This document shows, one piece after another, positions 1 through 5,678 of a stretch of 6,795 bases of DNA. Position 1 is the first letter of the stretch, and each line of letters starts with the position of its first letter. The translations under genes and the position numbers were made by a program. The notes beneath the pieces were generated by a model. The model did no database searches. It worked only from the letters and a program-made list of their open reading frames with translations, and was not told the origin of the DNA. Source of the stretch: Hyphomicrobium sp. (lineage in GTDB: Bacteria; Pseudomonadota; Alphaproteobacteria; Rhizobiales; Hyphomicrobiaceae); assembly GCA_030609245.1 (NCBI GenBank), contig JAUWCP010000126.1:1-6795 (forward strand), given 5' to 3'.

Positions 1-238
1 TGGGCGCTGCCCGCTGCGCCACCAGGGTCAGAAGAATGCTGGTCGTGAAAAATGCCAAGGCCAGAAGCGCCGTTGCTCTTGTCAAAAGGTTGGCCGTGCC
101 ACGGCCGGTCAAAAGACCGCCGGCACCACCCCCGCCACCGCCGATACCTAGCGCACCGCCCTCTGAGCGCTGCAACAGCACAACGGCCACAAGCGCGGAG
201 GCAACCATCAGATGAAGAACAAGAAGTGCGGTGAGCAT
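1..238 (-). CDS. secG: Preprotein translocase subunit SecG (3' end cut off by window edge)
   Basis: Small inner-membrane subunit of the SecYEG translocon, which assists SecA-driven movement of preproteins across the inner membrane. The 79 residues visible begin MLTALLVLHLMVASALVAVV. A first membrane helix spans about residues 2-22, followed by the hallmark LLQRSEGGALG (21-31), a run of six glycines (33-38), the conserved cytoplasmic-loop motif LLTGRGTANLLTR (42-54), and a second helix at about 56-74. Alphaproteobacterial SecG normally continues with a poorly conserved polar, Ala/Pro-rich tail, which lies beyond the left edge. The start is ATG at 238-236; the ribosome site is weak (GGAAC upstream), but it is the only start that places the first helix at the N-terminus as in the family. 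It lies downstream of tpiA and the small secreted-protein gene on the same strand. The identity is secure from the motifs. Confidence 0.93.
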   Translation of the reverse strand, partial: MLTALLVLHLMVASALVAVVLLQRSEGGALGIGGGGGGAGGLLTGRGTANLLTRATALLALAFFTTSILLTLVAQRAAP

Positions 239-333
239 AGGGTTCCGTTCGGGTCCAATCCGGTAAGTTTGCCGGGGTTTTATACTAGATAGCCGGGCCC
301 CGCTAGTGGTGGCCGCTTGTAGCTACCAAGGCC

Positions 334-858
334 TCATCGGAAGCCGCTATAAGGCGCCAAACCATTCGTGACCGTATCATTCGGCAAAGTAGCCTTGGCC
401 CTGGAGCGCCTCTTCTTCCGACGCAGGCTAGCCCTTTTTCGCCGAATTGACGTCGATGCCTTCTTCGCGGGCGCCTGGGCATCAGCCTTTTTGACCGCAG
501 GGGCCTTCTTTTGCGCCTGTGCCTTGGCTGATGCCGGCTTTCTCTGTGGGAGATCGGGAATCCTCGGCTTCTTGGCAATGAGCCTGCCACGCAGACTTCC
601 GCACCTGAAGCGCAACTGTTCCTCAACCTCGACAAGGCGCCGAACATTCTTCAATTCGTTGCGGGTGAGGTTGACCTTCGCCCAACCCGGGCCGAGTTTC
701 ATATCCTCCTCGGCACCAGTTGCCCGTAAGAAGCCCAGCTCAACCCGTAGCTCGTAGCAGGCGTGCGTACCAAGCTTGGCCGCATGTACGGCAGAAGCCC
801 CAACCATGCTCAGTGCGGCGAGCAGAACAGCCAGCGATGCCTTTGCTCCCCCGCGCAT
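334..858 (-). CDS. Unrecognised secreted protein with two cysteines and a highly basic tail
   Basis: Hypothetical protein of 174 residues; I do not recognise a family. A Sec signal peptide is clear: basic MRGGAK, hydrophobic stretch at about 8-23, and a likely AVHA|A cleavage after residue 26. The mature part has two regions. Residues 27-90 look like a small folded domain with cysteines at 34 (HACYELRVELGFL) and 86 (LRFRCGS), which could form a disulfide in the periplasm. Residues 91-155 are low complexity, rich in Lys, Arg, Ala and Pro, including KKAPAVKKADAQAPAKKAS and RRKRASLRRKKRRSR. The chain ends APYSGFR. The start is ATG at 858-856, preceded by AAGG in the sequence GCAAGGTGTGGA, a reasonable ribosome site. 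It sits 95 bases after tpiA and 95 before secG on the same strand. A basic tail might bind polyanions such as LPS, peptidoglycan polymers or nucleic acid, but that is inference only. The signal peptide and motif order support a real gene; overlapping frames on both strands look like shadows. Confidence 0.72.
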   Translation of the reverse strand: MRGGAKASLAVLLAALSMVGASAVHAAKLGTHACYELRVELGFLRATGAEEDMKLGPGWAKVNLTRNELKNVRRLVEVEEQLRFRCGSLRGRLIAKKPRIPDLPQRKPASAKAQAQKKAPAVKKADAQAPAKKASTSIRRKRASLRRKKRRSRAKATLPNDTVTNGLAPYSGFR

Positions 859-875
859 TCCACACCTTGCTCCAT

Positions 876-886
876 AACCTTAGGTT
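876..886. repeat. Short perfect dyad upstream of the secreted-protein gene
   Basis: AACCT-T-AGGTT is an inverted repeat with five-base arms and one central base. It lies 17 bases upstream of the secreted-protein start codon, in the 95-base gap after tpiA. Placement would suit an operator or a small leader structure, but a repeat this short can occur by chance and I see no strong promoter hexamers around it. Confidence 0.2.
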
Positions 887-953
887 TGCATCCGCGAAGC
901 ATCGATAAGGAACGCTAACATTATTTCGTGCCGTCTTGGTACCGTCCCGGGGA

Positions 954-1727
954 TCAATTCTTATACGTTGCAATTATTGCGAGGAAATCGTTGCTTTTGA
1001 GGCTCGCCCCCCCCACAAGCGCACCATCTACATCGACAATGGAGCCGATTTCAGCGGCATTATCCGGCTTCACCGACCCTCCATAAAGCAACCGCATCCT
1101 CGCCCCCTCCGCCCCAAACCGTTTCACGAGCACCTCGCGCATCGCTGAGTGCACTTCGGCCACATCGGCTGGTGTCGGCGTCAGGCCCGTTCCTATTGCC
1201 CAAATGGGCTCATAGGCAACAATCGTATTGGCCGCAGTGGCAGCGTCCGGCAGGGAGCCCGAAAGCTGGCGGCCTACAACCTCCAGTGTCAGCCCGGATT
1301 GGCGCTCGCCGGACGTTTCGCCGACGCACACGATGGCGGCAAGGCCGGCCCGGTACGCCGCTTCTGCTTTGCGTCGCACAATGCGATCAAGCTCGCCATG
1401 GGCTGCCCGCCGCTCCGAATGCCCCACGATCGTTGCAACCGCACCCGCGTCACGCAGCATCTCGGCGGAGAGATCACCCGTATGAGGCCCCGAAGCGGCC
1501 GCGGCGCAGTCTTGCGCCCCCACGAGCAGCTTAGAGCCCGACGCGGCTTCAGCCAGAGCCAGGAGGAGCGTGGCCGGGGGGCAGATTAAGACATCCGCGC
1601 CAAGGTCGGCGCCGGGCGCCGAGACTGCATCGCGCACCCGAAGGGCTTCAGCCAAGTCGGCCTTGAGCCCGTTCATTTTCCAGTTTCCAGCGACCAACGG
1701 TCGAATGGGGCGGGCAGCCTTGGTCAT
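954..1727 (-). CDS. tpiA: Triose-phosphate isomerase
   Basis: Interconverts dihydroxyacetone phosphate and glyceraldehyde 3-phosphate in glycolysis and gluconeogenesis; cytoplasmic, normally a homodimer. The 257-residue length is typical. All catalytic elements are visible: AGNWKMN with Asn15 and Lys17, the electrophilic His103 in IVGHSERR, the catalytic base Glu173 in AYEPIWAIGTG, which runs into the mobile lid loop (about 174-184), and the phosphate-binding LLYGGSVKPDN (214-223) and ALVGGASL (236-243). The dimer-interface loop reads QDCAAAASGPHTGD (72-85), more alanine-rich than the usual CHxxASGAHTGD form. The ATG at 1727-1725 is chosen because GGGAG lies five bases upstream and the protein then opens just before the first beta strand. 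It is transcribed away from the foldase gene and towards the secreted-protein gene and secG; tpiA beside secG is a common alphaproteobacterial order. Identity is essentially certain. Confidence 0.98.
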   Translation of the reverse strand: MTKAARPIRPLVAGNWKMNGLKADLAEALRVRDAVSAPGADLGADVLICPPATLLLALAEAASGSKLLVGAQDCAAAASGPHTGDLSAEMLRDAGAVATIVGHSERRAAHGELDRIVRRKAEAAYRAGLAAIVCVGETSGERQSGLTLEVVGRQLSGSLPDAATAANTIVAYEPIWAIGTGLTPTPADVAEVHSAMREVLVKRFGAEGARMRLLYGGSVKPDNAAEIGSIVDVDGALVGGASLKSNDFLAIIATYKN

Positions 1728-1748
1728 AGAAACTCCCAGAAATGTTAA

Positions 1749-1775
1749 ATCTTAGGGGCCCACCGGCGGGGTCAA
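1749..1775 (-). promoter_or_regulatory. Candidate promoter for tpiA
   Basis: On the minus strand TTGACC (1775-1770) matches five of six bases of the housekeeping -35 box. TAAGAT (1754-1749) matches four of six bases of the -10 box, with a 15-base spacer that is shorter than ideal. Transcription would begin about 15 bases before the tpiA start, leaving room for the GGGAG ribosome site. Assigned by eye from general sigma-70 consensus; alphaproteobacterial promoters are variable, so this is tentative. Confidence 0.35.
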
Positions 1776-1781
1776 ACCGCC
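1765..1781. repeat. Inverted repeat around the candidate tpiA -35 box
   Basis: GGCGG-GGTCAAA-CCGCC has perfect five-base arms and a seven-base centre. The centre contains the complement of the TTGACC -35 hexamer proposed for tpiA. A dyad there could be a repressor site, or a chance product of GC-rich sequence. Confidence 0.3.
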
Positions 1782-1837
1782 AGGACATGGCCACCCTTGC
1801 AATAACGGTCGGGCTGCGCTTCATATCATGATGACAC

Positions 1838-1854
1838 CCTGCGTCACGCGCAGG
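1838..1854. repeat. Inverted repeat in the tpiA/foldase divergent region
   Basis: CCTGCG-TCACG-CGCAGG has perfect six-base arms around a five-base centre, about 90 bases before the foldase ATG and 110 before tpiA. It lies just upstream of a weak -10-like TATCTT at 1865-1870, a plausible place for an operator of the rightward unit. No regulator is encoded nearby to pair with it, so its role is unknown. Confidence 0.35.
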
Positions 1855-1872
1855 AATTTCGCCCTATCTTAT

Positions 1873-1920
1873 GCGGCGCGCCCGAGCGGCCGGCCTGGCG
1901 CCGGGCCGGGCGAGTGCCGC
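1873..1920 (+). promoter_or_regulatory. Strongly self-complementary GC-rich leader before the foldase gene
   Basis: The core at 1890-1909 is a near-perfect 20-base palindrome centred on GGCGCC; its only two unmatched positions (1896 and 1903) would be a U-G pair in RNA. Further complementary pairs lie outside it: GCGGC at 1873-1877 with GCCGC at 1916-1920, and, as an alternative to the core ends, CGCCC at 1879-1883 with GGGCG at 1908-1912. The block ends 23 bases before the foldase ATG. It lacks a following T-run, so it is not a typical terminator. It could be a 5' stem-loop that stabilises or tunes the mRNA, or a DNA cruciform site. The structure is seen in the sequence; the function is inference. 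Confidence 0.45.
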
Positions 1921-1943
1921 CCAACCAACGGAACGAACCCTAT

Positions 1944-3842
1944 ATGCTCGAAGCCATAAAACGCGGCTCCACCGGCTGGGTAGCCAAGATTCTACTCGCT
2001 GTTCTGGTATTCAGTTTCGCCATTTGGGGTGTTGCCGATGTGTTCACCGGCTGGGGCCGGGGCTCGATCGCCAAGGTCGGCGACCGCGAGATCCGGGTCG
2101 AAGATTTTCAGCGCGCCTTCCAGAACGAGCTCAGAACCATTCAAAGCCGCTCTGGCCGGCGCATTTCAACTGAGGACGCGCGCGCTGCCGGCCTCGACGA
2201 CCGCATTCTCTCGCAGCTGATGGCATGGGCCGCAGTCGGCGAGCACGCCGGCGAGCTCAATCTGGCCCTCTCCGATGCTGTGTTGCTCGAAGCCTTGAAA
2301 GAGGATCCCGCCTTTGCAGGCCCCAGCGGCGAATTCTCACGTATCGGCTTTGAGAACACGCTCTATCGATCTGGCATTACAGAGCGCGGCTACCTTTCTC
2401 TACGACGCGACGACGAATTGCGCCGGCAGGTGACCGATGCGCTGACCAAGTCCATCGTCATTCCCGAAACGATGATCGATGTCGCAAACGCGTGGCAGGG
2501 GGAAACGCGCCAGGTGGAGTACTTCACGATTGACGCGGACAAGGTGATCACCGTTCCCGAGCCAGACGAGGCGCAGATCAAAGAGACCTATGAGAAGAAC
2601 AAGAGCAAGTTCATGGCGCCAGAGTATCGCAAGCTTGCCGTCCTCGTGCTCTCGCCTGACGACATCAAGAAGCAGATGGAGGTCTCCGAAGAAGAAATAA
2701 CCGCCAGCTATGAAGACACCAAGGATCGCTACAACACGCCAGAAAGACGCCGGGTGCAGCAGATCCCCTTCAAAGACAAAGCCGCGGCAGAGGCAGCTGC
2801 GAAGGCGATAGCGGAGGGCAAATCGTTCGGCACAATTGCCAAAGAGAGCGGTGCTAAGACGACCGATATTGATCTCGGCCTGGTAAAGAAAAGCGATCTC
2901 ATTGATCCCAAGATCGCAGACGCGGCTTTTGCACTTGAAAAAGACTCCGTTTCCGACGTTGTTGAGGGCCGGTTCGCAACTGTTCTGTTGCGCACAACCG
3001 ACATCCAGCCGGCCGTCCTGCGCACGTTTGATGAGGTCAAGGATGACGTGCGCGACAAGCTCGCCAGGCAGAAGGCCAACGCCAAACTGCAAGATCTCCA
3101 TGATGAGATCGAGGACAATCGCGGAGCTGGCAATACGCTCAAGGAAATCGCCGAAACCCTGAAGCTGCAATACTACGACGTTCCCGCCACGGACTTCTTG
3201 AACAAGGACACCGAGGATAAGCAGGCGATCCTGCTGCAAGACGTAACAGCCATCATGAAGAGCGCCTTCGAAAGCCAGGTGGGACTCGAGAACGAGTCGG
3301 TCGAGCTTATCGACGGCAGCTATGCCTGGGTGGACGTCGTCGACATCACCGGAAAGAAGCTGAAACCCTTTGACCAAGTGAAGGACGAGGCAAAGAAGCT
3401 CACCATCGACAATGAGCGTGCGCGCAAACTCAACGATCTAACCGCCACTCTCGTCGATAAGGCCAACAGCGGCGAAACACTCGCTGCGCTTGCCAGCGAA
3501 GCAGGCGACCCTGAAGTGGAAACCACTCCGCCCTTCACCCGCAAAACTGAGCCGCAAGGCCTCACCAAGAATGCGGTGAAGCAGGTTTTCGCGCTTCCCC
3601 TTGGTAAAACGGGCTCTACCACAAGCGTGCACGGCAACTCGCGCTCCATCTTCAAGCTAACGAGTATCGCCGCAGCAAAGCCTCCAACCGAGAAGCAGCG
3701 CGAAACGATTAACCGAGAGATTACGAATGAGATCACCAACGACGTGCTGGGGGAATATGTTGCCGCCCTGCAGACGCGCCTTGGTGCGACCATCAATCAG
3801 CAAGAGTACAGGCGCGCAACCGGCGCCGACACCGATCAATAA
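1944..3842 (+). CDS. ppiD: Membrane-anchored SurA/PpiD-type foldase (peptidyl-prolyl isomerase family)
   Basis: PpiD-type periplasmic chaperone expected to help proteins fold as they leave the Sec translocon; inner-membrane anchored with the bulk in the periplasm. Counting from ATG 1944 the protein has 632 residues, close to E. coli PpiD (623). One N-terminal membrane helix lies at about 13-34 (VAKILLAVLVFSFAIWGVAD), preceded by a short basic cytoplasmic end. A SurA-N-like helical chaperone region follows (about 35-170), then a parvulin-like domain (about 258-355), recognisable from EGKSFGTIAKESG, DLGLVKKSDLI and DAAFALEKDSVSDVVEGRFA. A charged C-terminal region completes it. No cysteine is present. 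The parvulin domain lacks the histidines usual in active parvulins (RRVQQIPF where HIL is expected), so isomerase activity is doubtful, as for E. coli PpiD. An in-frame GTG at 1914 would add ten residues but lies inside the GC-rich hairpin; ATG gives the family-like MLEAIKRGS opening. The gene symbol is by similarity. trpE follows closely and may be cotranscribed. Confidence 0.9.
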   Translation: MLEAIKRGSTGWVAKILLAVLVFSFAIWGVADVFTGWGRGSIAKVGDREIRVEDFQRAFQNELRTIQSRSGRRISTEDARAAGLDDRILSQLMAWAAVGEHAGELNLALSDAVLLEALKEDPAFAGPSGEFSRIGFENTLYRSGITERGYLSLRRDDELRRQVTDALTKSIVIPETMIDVANAWQGETRQVEYFTIDADKVITVPEPDEAQIKETYEKNKSKFMAPEYRKLAVLVLSPDDIKKQMEVSEEEITASYEDTKDRYNTPERRRVQQIPFKDKAAAEAAAKAIAEGKSFGTIAKESGAKTTDIDLGLVKKSDLIDPKIADAAFALEKDSVSDVVEGRFATVLLRTTDIQPAVLRTFDEVKDDVRDKLARQKANAKLQDLHDEIEDNRGAGNTLKEIAETLKLQYYDVPATDFLNKDTEDKQAILLQDVTAIMKSAFESQVGLENESVELIDGSYAWVDVVDITGKKLKPFDQVKDEAKKLTIDNERARKLNDLTATLVDKANSGETLAALASEAGDPEVETTPPFTRKTEPQGLTKNAVKQVFALPLGKTGSTTSVHGNSRSIFKLTSIAAAKPPTEKQRETINREITNEITNDVLGEYVAALQTRLGATINQQEYRRATGADTDQ

Positions 3843-3865
3843 TCAAGTGATTTGACGTCCAAGTC

Positions 3866-3870
3866 GGGGG
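3866..3870 (+). promoter_or_regulatory. Ribosome binding site that decides the trpE start
   Basis: GGGGG ends five bases before an in-frame TTG at 3876 and can pair with the CCUCC of 16S rRNA with one G-U pair. The earlier in-frame TTG at 3852 has no comparable site, only AAGTGA almost touching it. The ATG at 3871 is in another frame and hits TGA at its third codon. Confidence 0.45.
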
Positions 3871-3875
3871 ATGCC

Positions 3876-5426
3876 TTGAGCACGCTGGACCGCAAAAAAG
3901 GCCCCCGGCCCGGCCAGTTGGAGGCGCAGCCACCGCTCGCCGCCTTCGCCAAGCGTTATGGCGCCGGGCATCCTCAGGTCGTGTGGACCCGTCTCGTCGC
4001 CGATCTTGAAACGCCCGTCTCCGCCTACATGAAGCTTGCCGCAAGCCAGCCCATGAGCTTCCTCTTGGAATCGGTGGAGGGTGGCGCAACGCGGGGCCGC
4101 TACTCGGTCATCGGGCTGGAACCTGATCTTGTGTGGCGGGCGAACGGCAACCAAGCCGCGATCAATCGTAACCCCATCAAAAAGCCTGATGCGTTTCGGC
4201 CCGAGTCGAAACCGGCACTCACGTCATTGCGTGCGTTGCTTGCAGAGTCGGAGCTGACGTTGCCGCCTGAGTTACCGCCGATGTCAGCGGGCATTTTCGG
4301 CTACATGGGCTACGACACGGTGCGGCTGATCGAAAGGCTGCCCAATGCGCCGCCGGACGCGCTGAATATCCCCGACAGTGTGCTCATGCGTCCGACCACC
4401 ATGTTGATCTTCGACGTCGTCAAGGACGAGATCACCATCGTGACGCCAGTTCGACCCAACGCACAGGGCAGCGCGGAGCAGGCCTATAAGAAGGCCTGCA
4501 AGCGCCTCAAAGCCGTTATCACCGCGCTCGATGAGCCACTGCCACATATGCCTTCGGTCTCAGCCCGCAAGCTTGCGCCGCCTAAGCCCACCTCCAACAC
4601 CACACCAGCCGAATACAAGGCCATGGTGCGACATGCGAAGAAGTACATTGTCGCCGGCGACATATTCCAAGTCGTGCTCTCCCAACGCTTCTCCGCGCCC
4701 TTCAAGCTCCCCTCCTTCGCGCTCTATCGCGCACTGCGGCGAACCAACCCTTCGCCGTTCCTATTCCACCTAGACTTCTGCGACTTTGCGCTGGTGGGCT
4801 CCAGCCCCGAAATCCTGGTACGCGTGCGCGACGATGAAGTGACGATCCGGCCCATTGCTGGAACAGCTCCGCGCGGGACGACCGAGACGGAAGATCAAGC
4901 GCTTGCCGAGGCTCTGCTCAAAGACCCCAAGGAGCGGGCCGAACACCTGATGCTGCTGGACCTAGGCCGCAACGACGTCGGTCGCGTGGCTGAGATCGGC
5001 ATCGTTGAGGTCACTGGCCGTTACTTCATCGAGCGCTATAGCCACGTCATGCACATCGTTTCCAACGTGATTGGGCGCCTTGATAAAAAATACGATGCGG
5101 TCGATGCATTAATGGCAGGCTTTCCAGCCGGCACCGTCTCGGGCGCACCGAAAGTTCGGGCCATGGAGATCATTGACGAATTGGAGAAATCAAAGCGCGG
5201 ACCCTATGCGGGATGCGTCGGCTACTTCTCCGCGTCCGGCCAGATGGATAGCTGCATCGTTTTGAGGACGGCGTTGGTGAAGGACGGCGTGATGCATGTC
5301 CAGGCAGGCGCTGGACTCGTGTATGATTCCGTTCCCGAGAAGGAGCAGCAGGAGTGCATTAATAAGGCCACCGCCCTCTTCCGCGCAGCCGAGGAAGCGG
5401 TGCGCTTTGCGCTTCGGTCGAAGTGA
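3876..5426 (+). CDS. trpE: Anthranilate synthase component I
   Basis: Makes anthranilate from chorismate with ammonia delivered by the TrpG glutaminase; first committed step of tryptophan synthesis, cytoplasmic. From TTG 3876 it is 516 residues, the usual size of a stand-alone TrpE and not a TrpE-TrpG fusion. The feedback tryptophan site is present: LLES (63-66), RGRYSVIG (73-80) and NPSPFLFHLDF (291-301). The chorismate-binding domain carries GSSPEILVRV (308-317), RPIAGTAPRG (325-334), EHLMLLDLGRNDVGR (356-370), HVMHIVSNV with His390, FPAGTVSGAPK (416-426), QAGAGLVYDS (476-485) and EKEQQECINKA (488-498). Glu356 and Glu493 are the likely Mg2+ ligands by family position. The start is uncertain: TTG 3852 would give 524 residues, and the conserved part begins only near FAKRYGAG, so either fits; no ATG is available upstream of the conserved region. 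It starts 33 bases after the foldase stop, suggesting cotranscription. No leader peptide or attenuator can fit in that gap. trpG does not follow. Confidence 0.97.
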   Translation: MSTLDRKKGPRPGQLEAQPPLAAFAKRYGAGHPQVVWTRLVADLETPVSAYMKLAASQPMSFLLESVEGGATRGRYSVIGLEPDLVWRANGNQAAINRNPIKKPDAFRPESKPALTSLRALLAESELTLPPELPPMSAGIFGYMGYDTVRLIERLPNAPPDALNIPDSVLMRPTTMLIFDVVKDEITIVTPVRPNAQGSAEQAYKKACKRLKAVITALDEPLPHMPSVSARKLAPPKPTSNTTPAEYKAMVRHAKKYIVAGDIFQVVLSQRFSAPFKLPSFALYRALRRTNPSPFLFHLDFCDFALVGSSPEILVRVRDDEVTIRPIAGTAPRGTTETEDQALAEALLKDPKERAEHLMLLDLGRNDVGRVAEIGIVEVTGRYFIERYSHVMHIVSNVIGRLDKKYDAVDALMAGFPAGTVSGAPKVRAMEIIDELEKSKRGPYAGCVGYFSASGQMDSCIVLRTALVKDGVMHVQAGAGLVYDSVPEKEQQECINKATALFRAAEEAVRFALRSK

Positions 5427-5570
5427 TCGCCCCCAGCATCGCCACGACGGCGCAATCCTTAACGTATCCCGCGGCACGAAAGGCCCTGGCCGGGACGCTT
5501 TGCGCCACAAAACCAGCCTTAACGAGTTGTAATGACCGTGAAATCGGCGCCGGCTCGATGCCTCCGTACC

Positions 5571-5590
5571 GGCCAACTTTGTGGTTGACC
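5571..5590 (+). repeat. Small stem-loop in the trpE-adaptor gap
   Basis: CCAAC-TTTGT-GGTTG (5573-5587) is a perfect five-base stem with a five-base loop; skipping A5588 adds two more G-C pairs (GG 5571-5572 with CC 5589-5590). It is followed, after CAGCTA, by only four T residues, so it is at best a weak terminator for the trpE transcript. It overlaps the candidate -35 box of the adaptor promoter. Confidence 0.3.
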
Positions 5591-5616
5591 CAGCTATTTT
5601 GTGCCCGAACTATTGT
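5585..5616 (+). promoter_or_regulatory. Candidate promoter for the efflux adaptor gene
   Basis: TTGACC (5585-5590) matches five of six bases of the -35 consensus. The -10 is unclear: AACTAT at 5608-5613 has ideal 17-base spacing but three matches, while TATTGT at 5611-5616 has four matches with 20-base spacing. It lies about 65-95 bases upstream of the adaptor start in a locally AT-richer stretch. The remainder of the 252-base gap (5427-5678) shows no convincing gene. Tentative. Confidence 0.35.
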
Positions 5617-5678
5617 TTCTGAGCGCGGCGTGAAAATATTGTTGGGTAGTCGAGAGTTCGCGCGAAAGAGTTGATGCA

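Noticed and set aside
290..305. TAGC-CGGGCCCC-GCTA between the secreted-protein gene and secG as a terminator
   Set aside because: The stem is only four base pairs with a mismatch before GGGCCC, and no T-run follows on the minus strand.
239..333. TATAAA on the minus strand upstream of secG as a promoter -10 box
   Set aside because: No acceptable -35 hexamer lies 16-18 bases further upstream, so a promoter call would rest on one AT-rich word.
368..757. Plus-strand open frame of 129 codons opposite the secreted-protein gene, with Phe/Ala/Leu-rich stretches
   Set aside because: The hydrophobic look comes from reading lysine/alanine codons in reverse complement. The minus-strand frame has the signal peptide and a ribosome site, so it is the real gene.
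1797..1829. TTGCAA (1797-1802) with TATCAT (1824-1829) as a promoter for the foldase gene
   Set aside because: Each hexamer is a fair match, but the spacer is 21 bases, too long for a normal sigma-70 promoter.
1914..1943. GTG at 1914 as the foldase start
   Set aside because: It adds ten residues with no family resemblance and sits inside the GC-rich hairpin without a clean ribosome site; ATG 1944 gives the expected N-terminus before the membrane helix.
2400..3377. Long minus-strand open frame of 325 codons opposite the foldase gene
   Set aside because: It is antisense to the foldase coding region, shows no recognisable motif or ribosome site, and is explained by codon bias of the real gene on the plus strand.
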